Shown: piece after piece, positions 47,560-59,193 of the stretch
How positions within the stretch are numbered: the first letter of the stretch is position 1
Layout of the letters: every line of letters begins with the position of its first letter
From: Pleurodeles waltl
Lineage: Eukaryota; Chordata; Amphibia; Caudata; Salamandridae
Length of the DNA stretch: 64,000 nt
Assembly (NCBI RefSeq): GCF_031143425.1
Contig: NC_090437.1
Span: 849,289,978-849,353,977 of the forward strand
Reading direction: 5' to 3'
Position numbers and translations under genes: made by a program
Notes under the pieces: model-generated
Database searches by the model: none
Told to the model about the DNA's origin: nothing
The model's input: the letters and a program-made list of their open reading frames with translations, nothing else

Positions 47560-47749
47560 GGGGGTTATTCCAACTTTGGAGGAGTGTTAATCCATCCCAA
47601 AAGTGACGGTAAAGTGACGGATATACCACCAGCCGTATTACGAGTTCCATAGGATATAATGGACTCGTAATACGGCTGGTGGTAAATCTGTCACTTTTCC
47701 GTCGCTTTTGGGACGGATTACCACCTCCTCCAAAGTTGGAATAACCCCC
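47560..47749. mobile_element. 190-bp foldback MITE of the B family
   Basis: Starts GGGGGTTATTCCAACTTTGG and ends with the exact reverse complement. The arms are nearly palindromic over about 85 bp, including CCAGCCGTATTACGAG and its complement CTCGTAATACGGCTGG around a short centre. TCT duplicates at 47557-47559 and 47750-47752; unit B has a single TCT (55356-55358). Terminal GGGGGTTATTC is shared with B1. Confidence 0.95.
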
Positions 47750-47879
47750 TCTGTGTCCATAAACAGAGGGTAAGAGGCTGCCTTGTACAATGTCCAAAAT
47801 ATTACTGCAATGTAAAGTTGAGTTACAGTCTCTTACCTATGTGTCACTGAAAGTACTGCTGTATAATGTTTGTTCTGTT

Positions 47880-48553
47880 GTCCACATCTTCTTCATCTGC
47901 CTCCTCTTCCTCACTGTCCACAGGCTCCACCGCTGCCACAAGACCATCTCCAGGCTCATCCTACTGCAGAAAAGGCACCTGACGTCTCAAGGCCAGGTTG
48001 TGCAACATACAGCATGCCACGATGACCTGGCACACCTTCTTGGGTGAGTAGTACAGGGATCCACCTGTCAGATGGAGGCACCGGAACCTGGCCTTCAGGA
48101 GGCCAAAGGTTCTCTTAATAATCCTCCTTGTACGCCCATGTGCCTCAGTGTAACATTCCTCTGCCCTTGTCTTGGGATTCCTCACTGGGGTGAGTAGCCA
48201 TGAAAGGTTGGGGTAACCATAATCACCTGTAAATATTGAGGGACAACTGTTAGACACACACTAACCCTTAGGGACAATCCCATACCCAGACACCTACTTA
48301 TACTGTGTGGAGACCTTGGGCTCACCTATTAGCCACACCTGGTGCCTCTGGAGCTGGCCCATCACATAAGGGATGCTGCTATTCCTCAAGATATAGGCGT
48401 CATGCACAGAGCCAGGATATTTGGCATTCACATGGGAGATGTACTGGTCCGCCAAACACACCATCTGCACATTCATCGAGTGATAGCTTTTTCTATTCCT
48501 GAACACCTGTTCATTTCTCCGGGGGGGGAACAAATGCCACATGTGTACCATCA
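47880..48553 (-). pseudogene. B2 transposase, 3' half, unit A
   Basis: Minus strand. It begins at the junction with RNEQVFRNRKSYHSMNVQMV, LADQYISHVNAKYPGSVHDA and QVWLIG, then a short intron (GTGAGC donor, TTTACAG acceptor near 48233), then GDYGYPNLSWLLTPVRN and KRTFGLLKARF. It lacks the N-terminus and first Asp. Confidence 0.85.
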
Positions 48554-51521
48554 TAGAGTGTAGTTCTATGGGGTTGGGAATCTAAGGGGGGGCTCATGTG
48601 TTGGGGGATTGGGGTTGTGAGATGGCTGACTTTAATGTAGGGAATATGGATTCGAAAGTTCGGAGGTTAGTGTCATCGGCTTGAATCATGATGGTTCAGT
48701 TTCCTCTAGATAGAGATAATGGCATTCCCCTGGAATGTGGGTGAGCTGGAGATTGTGAGTTTGCAGCCATATGGGATGTTGGTGGTTTTGGAGGTGAGGA
48801 GAAAGCTGGTAATGAAAGTGTTCCATCTAGCTGGGCGTTTAGTGAAGAAGATAAGATCTGTCCTTTTTGGGCCTTTATGGGCATTGAAGTAGGTGTCAGC
48901 AATAAGCAGCTCCGGGTGTTGCCTGATTAGTTTGTGCTTAACGTTTTTAAGCGCAGTGTGGGAGAGGTTGCTGGGGGGAGATATGGAGAAAGAGTTGGGC
49001 CAGCAGGGTTTTAGAAAGGTGGAAATGGGTGAGATTGCGGATCCTGCACGGATCAACATGTTGGACTTTTGTAGTTTGGGGTGGGTGTTATTGGTAGGGC
49101 AGGTTGGGGGTTGGATGTGTTTCCAGTGTCTATCTGAGAGCTATATAGGCGGAATAAGGAGGTGGGGGGAGAGGAAAAAGGAATGAGAGGGACCAGGTTA
49201 GTGGATTTCCGAATAGGATGTAAGGAGCTTCAAAAGATTATTTTCTTTTTTTAATACTGACTGTGCAACACAACAATGTTGTCATGTGATCACCCAACAC
49301 ATGTTCAGAGAGAATGGCTAGGTCAGTACATAACCCACTCAAGTCATGTTGTAATTGCCCATCGCATACTATTCTGACAGATGGCAGTGACAGATGACAT
49401 CATCTATCCCCTGGGTCGTACAAAATTACAAGTTACACTCGAGATACAGGCCCTAACCTAACTGCATATGGAAATTACTAAGAATGTATTACCATGTCTG
49501 TCAGACCATGGCAAATGGTGAGACATGTCCTACACGTACAAGTAGCCAGTCCTCTGTACATGATAGGGCAAGCCTAACATCAAGTACCCCGAAGAAAAAA
49601 AAAAAATCCTAGGCCATTTGATCACAAATTTACATGTGTCAGTCTGCAGGGGACTGTGCATTGCTCTGCTAAGGAGCTATCATGAGGAGGCTAGATCCCC
49701 GCAAAAAAAACACCCTAACTCCAATGCTGAGGCTACATTGACTCTTGACACAGTCAGGGGCCTGATGCATGTGCACAGTGGACTTAGCAGAGTGGAGCAC
49801 TGTAAAGCTGTGCCAAAACATGCAACCATGTGTTTGTTTGGGCATAAAAAGTCACGCAGTACAAATGATCTCTAGGCTGCCATCATTACCTGACTGCAAC
49901 ACTGCTACACAGTTGTATGGCATTGTATGTGACAGTCATAACAAACATGTTGTGGTTGATTGTAAGTAACTAGTTTGTGGCATGCACACATATATCTGAT
50001 ATCTCTGGACACATGTACCACTTAAATGGCACAGGCCTGGTATTGTGTGTTGGAGTCATCACAAAGGTCAACTATCCACTAATGAATATGCATTTGTATC
50101 ACATGATCATTGCCAGACTTTAATGACCATCAGATGTGTTCCAATATACGGAAACATAGGTGGGATTGAAATGACTACACAGTCATTTAACAAAGTCCAA
50201 CATGTGTCCATGCAGGAAGGTAGATTTTTGAGGTTTCATATCCCATAAACACACCTCTGTGGTAAAGTTTGCACATATGACACTAAATGTCTTCCAACCC
50301 ACACAGCACATACCAACCTTCATTGACACATGTGAGTACACCATCTCCTGCATCATAGATGCATGGGGAACTATATGTCACATGTGTAGCAGAGCACCAT
50401 GAAGCCTGAACCTAACAACACACCTCAGTGTGGACACACATGCGCTCACATTGCCAGCTGTAAAGTGAAATCAACCAAGCCATTGTTTACTGCATCCTCT
50501 GAGTACAATTTGTCATGGGTATCACATGCATTACCATGTATTGGACATAGCCCATCATGTCTACTGTATCAGACATTACAATGTGGTAGACCCACATATA
50601 TGTGTCAGATCACATATGTACACTCCTAGTACACATGTGGTAACATATATGTCTACAAAGTCTAGCAACACATCCACATATGCAAACGGTATCAGTCATC
50701 ACATGCATCACACACACATACAAACATAATGGTAACACATACCGATGTTACCGTTAAGATCTATACGAACATGCACACATAGGTAGCCATACCATACATA
50801 TTACATACATGCATAGCCCGGTAACATGGTGTGTGAATCTGGGTGCACTGTCAGCCTTTCCAACAAAACCCAGACATTCCTGTTATGCGTCAAAAAATTT
50901 GGCACAAACGTCAGTATTCAATACTCTGCTATGCCAGAAATATGACGCCTGGCCCCTGTGCGCATGTCGATAGGCCTTGTCCGGCTTCATGGGAAGGAAT
51001 ACTACACATGACCATCATGTGTCACAAATTTCAACTCAAACCCCAATACTTCTTACTTTGCAAAGAAACAAATTATGCCTGGCCACTGCACATCAATCAC
51101 AAGTCTTGAGGCCATGTCAGCCTTAATGGCCGTCATGCGTAAAAAACAAATGATGCGTTTCAGAAAACGTCACACGCGGGCCCAGGAAGTGATGAAACAG
51201 GACCTCCTGGCTGCATACATGGTACAGTGCATTCACTTTCACTTCATAGTCTTTTTGTCTGTGACTGTGTGAGGGTGTGTGGAGCTCGTGCTGGTGGAGG
51301 ACTGGTGTTGTTGGAGAGTTTTCTGCTGTGTTCTGTTGTTGTTGTGTGCTTTTTGTCTTTTTTCTCAGTCTTTTGTAGTGTTTAGTTCTGTATTTGTGAT
51401 TGTATTGTGGGATGTTTGTCCACGGGTAGCATAGTATGTTGGGGTAATTAAGGTTAGGTGGGGTAAGTTATTAATTTTGCTTTTTTAGGTTGTTACATTT
51501 GCAGTTTGCACATACTGCATA

Positions 51522-51796
51522 ATGTCTCGGAAAGGGAGGGCAACCAAGATGGTAGCTGATGAACTGGAAAGGTTCATTTGGTTGATGCAGCATTACCTTC
51601 TGATGATGCTAGTTTTGGGGTGGCCGCGTAATCAAAGAGGAATGGAATCTGCGGTGGGGCAAGGTGCTCCACCACCTGTGTAGAATATTTGGAGCTGTGC
51701 GCACCGACCACCAATTGAAGCATTGTTGGGCTGACCAGATATCATGGGAGCAGGATCTACTGGATCACCTGGGGATACAGATTGGTGGACCAGTTG
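51522..51796 (+). pseudogene. Myb-like gene of A2, exon 1, unit B copy (contiguous with exons 2-3)
   Basis: Nearly identical to 43723-43997, with the same frameshifts and a GTAAGT donor at 51797. Its downstream exons at 59711 and 61184 are separated from it by element B2, which inserted in intron 1. The gene encodes the Myb/MADF-like N-terminal domain (LKHCWADQISWEQDLLDHLG). Confidence 0.75.
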
Positions 51797-51900
51797 GTAA
51801 GTACCGCATTTGCATTTCTACATCTTTATTTGATGTGCATGACAGGCAGACATAAGGTTGAGTGAAGCATGTTTTGTCAAGGGTCAGGACAGGTTGTTGT

Positions 51901-52437
51901 GGGCCAAATTTAAGAGCCCCTAGGGCCACCTTTGCGCTACCACTGTGAAATTCATAAATGACGCTAAGCTAGGGCTGAAGTGCCATTTTCCCTGTGTCAT
52001 ATTAACAAAGTGGTGTGAATAGTGCCACTTTGTTAAGCCTTGCACAACATGATGGCTGTGCCAGGCATCATGTATAAGAGGGAGCCTTCCTCTGTAAGGG
52101 GGGCAAAATAAATAGGGCAGAGAGTGACTTTATATATCCTAGCCCAATTTCTCCCACACTTTGAATGCCTGCTCAGAGCAGGCATTAATAGGGGCAAACT
52201 TTTATCTATGATGGTCTTTATGTGCTCTGCAGGAGTAGTGCAAATGTTTTGGTCCCACTCCTGCTGAGTATATAATTTGCGCCTATATGAAATGACACAA
52301 TTGCCCCCTACCCTGTGGCATGGTGCTCCGTATATTTCATTTGGCGCACACATGGTGAGGGGAAGGGGGAGTGCTAAGGGGTGCAAGGACAGTTTTGAGG
52401 CACTAGGTGCAGCACCACTTTCCTTAAATCAGCCTCT
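51901..52437. mobile_element. Putative MITE, unit B copy
   Basis: Counterpart of 44102-44637, with scattered substitutions. Confidence 0.45.
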
Positions 52438-53422
52438 TTGTGTCTTTGGCCAATGACATTTAAGGGAGCTTAGCTAGGCACCAAGTACAGAATACTTGCA
52501 CGTTCCTTTTTGTATGCATTGTGTATCACATACACCCCATAATGTGTTTCTTATCTGACACACAAGTGCTGAATTTGTACCACAGGCCTGCCCCATTTTA
52601 CAGGCAATATGGGGCAGGCCTGATCTACGACCCCACTAGCACATTACTCCGAAGCCAGCACCAATGCAGGCATACTTGGACCACAGTGCAAGTGCGTCTG
52701 TGTTGAGGGGATTGTATATGCACAGGTTGGTATACCTTCCTTGACATAAATGGTCTACTATGGTGACAATGCCTGCCCACACAGTATTGTCATGACATCC
52801 GTAATGTTATTCAGTTAGGCCCTCATTGCAACCCTGGTGGTAAATGCCGCCGACTGCCGTGCTGATGGCCGCCAACATACCGTCACCGCGGCAGTAATCC
52901 ACCACAGGTATCATGACCCACACATAGAATACTGCCACAATACAAACACCCACACAAGTCCGCCAGACCAAAGGTCAGTGATAAACTGGCGATAGCAAAA
53001 CCCACACTGTTACGCCAACAGGAATACGCCCACAGTATCACGACCCACAAATCACCGTAGTGGTCTTTCAACTGTGGTAAACCATGGGCGGTACACACCC
53101 CGTGCTCAAAATACACACACACTTACAAAACTACACCACATTGGACAATTCAAACTAGACACACCTGACACACCTGACACACATACACACACCACACCCA
53201 CACACTCAGACCACTATAAAACACACACCCACATTACCCACAACACTTCCAATAAAGAAAAGATTGCCAACAGAAAGAGACACAAGCCAGGAGCACCCAC
53301 TCAATCTGAGCCACAGAACACCATCAACCATACGCCATCCACGCACAATACAGCATACACCCCAACACATCACTCCACACATCACCCCACACATCCTCAC
53401 ACATATCACTCGCACAACATCC

Positions 53423-54971
53423 ATGGCACCCCAAAGACACCCCAGGTTTTCAGAGGAGGAACTAAGGGTCATGGTGGAGGAAATCATCCGGGTAGAGCCA
53501 CAGCTATTCGGATCACAGGTGCAGAAGATGTCCATTGCAAGGAAGATGGAGCTATGGCGGAGGATCGTGGAGAGGGTCAACGTCGTAGGACAGCACCCAA
53601 GAACAAGGGATGACATTGGGAAGAAGTGGAACGACCTATGGGGGAAGGTGCATTCCGTGGTTTCAAGACACCAGATTGCTGTAAAGAGGACTGGCGGTGG
53701 ACCTCCACCTCCTCTCCCCACAACTAACAACATGGAGGAGCAAGTCTTGGCGATCATGCATCCTGAGGGTCTCCCAGGAGTAGCAGGAGGACTGGACTCT
53801 GGTAAGTCAAATCTTTACTACTATATCCCCCACCCTACCTGCATGCCATCACAAACTCCTCCCCCTACCCTCACCCCCATCACTCCACCAACTCACAAAT
53901 ACCCCACTATCACAACCCACCCATCCCAAAACCAAGCCCTGTAAGCACCACCAATGCATGGGCACCCATCACAGACCTGCATGGGCACCCATCACCACAG
54001 CATGCCCAATAGCGAGAGTCACCCAGGCCACAAATTCACCACTCACACAAGGCCAAGCCGACAGGGAAATCACAATCATAGAGGGAAACATAGCCATGCA
54101 CAAGATGGCACACGCAGATACATTAACAATGCATTTGCATCCCAACAGGACCCCTACCCAATGTCACCGGAGAGGAGGTGCCAGCAACATCCAGCCCCCC
54201 CAGAAGAGGCCCGCAGTGATGACAGCAGCTCTGCACGCCTGGATCACGATGACCAACCTGCCCATCAGGGACCTCTGGACAGTTGGTTCCCCTGCCACAG
54301 TCCCTACCCACCACAGAGCCTCCCCCTTAGGAAATACCAGCACAGCACCCACCCAGTGGGCCCATGTCACTGTCCCCAGGACACGTCAATCAGCAGTGTG
54401 TCCACCACTACAGGGACCCCAGGCAACCCCACAAACCCAAGACAATCAGAGACCTGGGGTCAGTGGCAGTGGGCACACGGTTCAGGGGACAGAGGCACAG
54501 GACAACAGGGAAGCTGGGAGGAATGCTGTGCGACAGGGGGAGGACAGGCCAAGGGAACCGACCATCCACGAGGCACTCTCAAACATCAGGGGAGCATACC
54601 ACCATTCCCAGGAGACCATGGGCCAGGCACTGGACAAGTTACAGGAGACCCAGCGGCTGCAGGAGGGACAGTACCTGGGGATCAGGGAGGACCTAACAAA
54701 AATATACACTATCCTGGTCACCATTGCAGGGGTGCTGGCTGACATGGGCAAGACCATGAGGGAGGTAGTGGCACAAAGAAGGGCACCTGACACTAGCCAA
54801 ACCGAGGGACAGCCTTCCACCTCTGCCGGTGCTAGTGGACAGGAGGCCCCACCACAGGACCAACAGGCCAACAGCACTCCACCCCCTGCAGAAGGAGAAC
54901 CACCCCACAAGCGGTCCCTGCGATCCAGGCAGAAGCCAGAGAACATTGCCAAGACCCCCACCAGGAAATAA
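53423..54971 (+). pseudogene. NAIF1-like gene of B2, unit B copy
   Basis: Exon 1 53423-53801 (379 nt, the same length as B1) is open and encodes the Myb/SANT domain with KMELWRRIVERVNVVGQ and KKWNDLWGKVHSVVSR. The donor GTAAGT is at 53802 and the acceptor CCAACAG ends at 54148. Exon 2 carries the same two frame breaks as the unit A copy, so they predate the duplication. The C-terminal frame ends KPENIAKTPTRK at 54971. Confidence 0.85.
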
Positions 54972-57029
54972 GACTCTCCTGATTGCCACTCTTCTGTCCC
55001 ACTCTGTCACCCTGTCCACCTTGAACTGCCATTGCTCCACTTCCTATGCCCCCTTGGACAATGCACCTGTGATACCAATAGACTGGACTCTAACTGGACA
55101 TTCCTCCACCATCACCCCAGCCCCTTGCACATACCCCCATACTTATTGTCATAAAAATAAACACCCTTGAAACAAATACCATACTGGAGTCAGTGTAAGG
55201 AATCGAAAAATGTATGAGTACAACATTATCAAAGCAGTGCAACGTATATGTTCAGTGAAATATACCACAGAATGACATTTGGTGGGCAGCAGTACATATA
55301 GCAGGAGCCAGAATGGGGCACACAGATCTGAAAATAGAGAATCCAAAGGGTACACTCTGTGTCCATAAACAGAGGGTAAGAGGCTGCCTTGTACAATGTC
55401 CAAAATATTACTGCAATGTAAAGTTGAGTTACAGTCTCTTACCTATGTGTCACTGAAAGTACTGCTGTATAATGTTTGTTCTGTTGTCCACATCTTCTTC
55501 ATCTGCCTCCTCTTCCTCACTGTCCACAGGCTCCACCGCGGCCATAAGACCATCTCCAGGCTCATTTTACTGCAGAAAAGGCACCTGACCTCTGAAGGCC
55601 AGTTGTGCAACATACAGCATGCCACGATGACCTGGCACACCTTCTTGGGTGAGTAGTACAGGGATCCACCTGTCAGATGGAGGCACCGGAACCTGGCCTT
55701 CAGGAGGCCAATGGTTCTCTTAATAATCCTCCTTGTATGCCCATGTGCCTCAGTGTAACGTTCCTCTGCCCTTGTCTTGGGATTCCTCACTGGGGTGAGT
55801 AGCCATGAGAGGTAGGGGTAACCATAATCACCTGTAAATATCGAGGGACAACTGTTAGACACACACTAACCCTTAGGGACAACCCCATACCCAGACACCT
55901 ACTTATACTGTGTGGAGACCTTGGGCTCACCTATTAGCCACACCTGGTGCCTCTGGAGCTGGCCCATCACATAAGGGATGCTGCTATTCCTCAAGATATA
56001 GGCGTCATGCACAGAGCCAGGATATTTGGCATTCACATGGGAGATGTACTGGTCTGCCAAACACACCATCTGCACATTCATCGAGTGATAGCTTTTTCTA
56101 TTCCTGAACACCTGTTCATTTCTCCGGGGGGGGGACAAATGCCACATGTGTACCATCAATTGCACCAATGATGTTGGGGATATGTCCCAGGGCATAGAAG
56201 TCAGCTTTCACTGTGGCCAAGTCATCCACCTGGGGGAACACGATGTAGCTGCGCATGTGCTTCAGAAGGGCAGACAACACTCTGGACAACACGTTGGAGA
56301 ACATTGGCTGAGACATTCCTGATGCCATGGCCACTGTAGTTTGAACGGAACTACTTGCCAGGAAATGCAGCACTAACAGAACCTTCACTAGAGGGGGTAT
56401 ACCTGTGGGCTGGCGGATAGCTGATATCAGGTCTGGCTCCAATTGGGCACACAGTTCTTGGATTGTGGCACAATCAAATCTGTATGTGATGATAATGTGT
56501 CTGTCCTCCATTGTCGACAGGTCCACCAGGGGTCTGTACACTGGAAGATGCCGCCATCTCATCATCTGCCTCGGCGGTTGTATCCTATGGAGGAGAACGG
56601 TGAGCAGAAGGTCATATTTCCACATAGAATGCACAACTGTTGGTGAATTTAGGTCACAGAAGCAGTATGTGAAGTCAAGAGTCAGTTGATGGGCCAATGT
56701 CTGCTGTGACGCAGATAGGTGCCATGCCATGTGCCCCCCTGAAATGGCAGCTTCCTGACCTGTGAGAAGGGACAAGTGGAAATGAGGTAGGTGCGCTGGC
56801 ATTGTGCTCCGTCACGGTTGGCGGTCGATGACTGCCGCACAACTTCGCATTGGTTATCATTGGACCCTATGGGTTCCAGGAGCCAATGACGATATACCCC
56901 GGCGGTGACGGTATGCACCGCCGCGGAAGTCACCGCCATTTTCTAACTATTCACTCACTTGCTACCTGACCCTCAACAGGAGAGGACCTACACTGAAAGT
57001 GCTGCTGTGCCCCGTGTCTGGAAGCGACA

Positions 57030-57663
57030 ATGGCTACAGTGTCTGGGGAAAGGGCCCCTGCCTTCACTGCAGAGGAGTTGGAGAAACTGGTGGATGGGGT
57101 CCTACCCCAGTACACATTACTCTACGGTCCTCCAGACAAAGAGGTGAGGACACTGTGAGCATGATGTGTGGGCAATGCATGTTTGGAGTGGTGTGGATGT
57201 AGGCCACATGTTGGGGGGCGCTGAGGCATCCTGGCCGAGTGCTGCATGAGAGATGGTCAGTGTATGTGCGTCAGGGCATGGGTGAGAACTGGTGGGCAAT
57301 GAGTATGCCAGTCCTGACAGGGGAGTAATTGCCTTTTCTGTTGTCTTTTCCCTCGAGGTCAGTGCCCACCAGAAAAAGGATATTTGGCGAGCCACTGCCA
57401 AGGAGGTGTGGACCCTGGGGGTCTATCACAGGCAGAGAAGCCACTGCCGCAAGAGATGGGAAGACCTGGGCGTGCAGGCTCCGAAGCACTCCTACCCCAA
57501 TTGTACAAGTGGCCAGCACCGCCATCTGCACCGCCACATGCCCAGCCGGTGCCACTACATTTGTCAGCAGCAGCATCCCCAGTGGGCAGCCGTCCAGGGA
57601 TGCAGGAGGCGTCCTGGATCCTCCACCCACCACTTGAAGCACCACCACCAGCACCGGCACTAC
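57030..57663 (+). pseudogene. TSNARE1-like gene of B2, antisense in the transposase intron
   Basis: Exon 1 (57030-57143, 114 nt as in B1) encodes MATVSGERAPAFTAEELEKL, VDGVLPQYTLLYGPPDKE; donor GTGAGG. Exon 2 starts at 57358 after CCTCGAG: VSAHQKKDIWRATAKEVWTL and RSHCRKRWEDL. After that the match to B1 stops, and the sequence jumps to a Pro/His-rich tail ending in an in-frame stop near 57663, so most of exon 2's second half is deleted. It lies between transposase exon 1 (59278-59194) and exon 2 (56584) on the opposite strand, exactly as in B1. Confidence 0.78.
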
Positions 57664-57796
57664 TAGCAGTTTGCAGCCTTAGTCGCCGCAGGTAGGAGTT
57701 TGGCTCTGCCTCCATGGAGTATCATGCTACCTGTTCCCAGCACAACTCGTGCCTCAGACACCCAGGTGAGGGAATGGGAACTGCCACACCCCAGGT

Positions 57797-58515
57797 GCAG
57801 CATCACTGGGCACAAGGCCCCCTCCAGAACCAGTGAAGAAATGCATCCACTCACCCTATCCTTGGGAGGATGAAGCACACTGGGCACAAAGCCCCCTCCA
57901 GAATCAGTGGAGAAATGCATCCACTCAGCCCCACCTTAGCAGGATGAAGCACACTGGGCACAAAGCCCCCTCCAGAACCAGTGGAGAAATGCATCCACTC
58001 AGCCCCACCTTGGCAGGATGAAGCACACTGGGCACAAAGCCCCCCCCCGAACCAGTGGAGAAATGCTTCCACTCACCCTATCCTTGGCAGGATGAAGCAC
58101 ACTGGGCACAAAGCCCCCCCTAGAACCAGTGGAGAAATGCATCCACTCACCCTATCTGTGGCAGGATGAAGCACACTGGGCACAAAGCCCCCTCCAGAAC
58201 CAGTGGAGAAATGCATCCACTCAGCCCCTCCTTGGCAGGATGAAGCACACTGGGCACAAAGTCCCCTCCAGAACCAGTGGAGAAATGCATCCACTCACCC
58301 TATCCTTGCAGGATGAAGCACACTGGGCACAAAGCCCCCTCCAGAACCAGTGGAGAAATGCACCCACTCAGCCCCTCCTTGGCAAGATGAAGAACACTGG
58401 GCACAAAGCCCCCTCCAGAACCAGTGGAGAAATGCATCCAATTACCCTATCCTTGGCAGGATGAAGCACACTGGGCACAAAGCCCCCTCCAGAACCAGTG
58501 GGCAAACCACTAACT
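57797..58515. repeat. Tandem array of a 74-bp unit, about nine copies
   Basis: GGATGAAGCACACTGGGCAC starts recur at 57868, 57942, 58016, 58090, 58164, 58238, 58311, 58385 and 58458, with a partial copy before. Period is 74 (one unit 73). It follows the TSNARE1-like remnant, at the position where B1 has its 29/30-bp array. Confidence 0.93.
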
Positions 58516-58730
58516 AGAGAGACTGTGGCCTTGCACTCCCCAGGACCAAGCAGTGGGCAACACAACCACTAGAGAGACTGTGGCTTTGCACTCCCCAGGA
58601 CCAAGCAGTGGGCAAAACACCACTGAAGAGACTTGAGAGACTGTGGCTTTGCACTCCCCAGGACAAGCAGTGGGCAAACCACCCACTAGAGAGACTGTGG
58701 CTTTCAAATCCCCAGGACATTGCTGTGAGC
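58499..58730. repeat. Four tandem units of about 55-65 bp
   Basis: Each unit has GTGGGCAA...CCACT...GAGAGACTGTGGCTTTGCAC...CCCCAGGAC. A single related copy of the GGGGAGTGCAAAGCCACAGT word exists in B1 at 33602 (opposite orientation). Confidence 0.85.
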
Positions 58731-59193
58731 GTGTAGCCCCCTCCAGGAGCAGTGGCGTGGTGCCATGAGTTCCCCCCCCATTGCCCGTCCCCCTGAGGTG
58801 CCTGTGTGTTTTCGAACTGATGCCCCTGCAGTGTTCTCTCCATTTTGAGGCAGGAGTCAAGTGTGGGCTTCGCCCATGATTTTTTTGCCCACTGGACCAT
58901 AAACATTTGCAAGGGACAGTGTACGTCCTTCTGTACATATTGTAAATATTTGTATATACTGTTTATTCCACACATTAACTTTATCTGCATATTTCTAATA
59001 TATCACTGATTGAACTCAATTCCTTTTGTCCTTGCGTTCTTCCAGGGGTTTACGGGGTGTAAATGTACTGTTGCTGCATGTTTTTGTGTATGGTGTTGTA
59101 GGTGAGGGAGGGGTTGGGGGTGTTGCATGTTGCATGTGTGTGTTACTCTCTTTTTCCTCCCGCCCTCACCTGTGTGCTAGGTGCAGTACTCAC
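58731..59193. other. B2 non-coding region before transposase exon 1
   Basis: Part of the transposase intron (minus strand) and 3' side of the TSNARE1-like gene. No gene is supported. The donor GTGAGT for transposase exon 1 reads on the minus strand from 59193. Confidence 0.5.

Larger units (their letters stand above)
31308..48553 (+). repeat. Tandem segmental duplication, unit A
   Basis: This unit recurs head-to-tail at 48555-56158. Unit A is 17246 bp. It contains three insertions absent from unit B (32680-41139, 41496-42484, 47560-47749, each plus a 3-bp duplication). Without them it is 7598 bp, against 7604 bp in unit B. Identity by eye over 43681-44100 is about 98%. It spans the L2 5' end, A2 spacer, the first Myb-like exon and half of element B2. 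Confidence 0.93.
45019..48553 (-). mobile_element. Harbinger element B2, truncated duplicate in unit A
   Basis: The left end GGCCCTCATTGCAACCCTGG follows a TTA target triplet (45016-45018). It contains the NAIF1-like gene (+) and the 3' half of the transposase (-), then stops at the duplication junction 48553. It is interrupted by the 190-bp MITE at 47560. Confidence 0.85.
48555..56158 (+). repeat. Tandem segmental duplication, unit B
   Basis: Second unit, 7604 bp. The junction joins ACCATCA (48547-48553, middle of the B2 transposase) to AGAGTGTAGTTC (L2 LINE) with a single extra T at 48554 and no long homology, suggesting end joining. Unit B preserves empty sites for all three unit A insertions: TGT at 49924-49926, TAA at 50284-50286 and TCT at 55356-55358. 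Its right part continues into the rest of element B2. Confidence 0.93.

Noticed and set aside
57797..58730. CRISPR-like array
   Set aside because: Units are contiguous 74-bp repeats without unique spacers, in eukaryotic transposon DNA.
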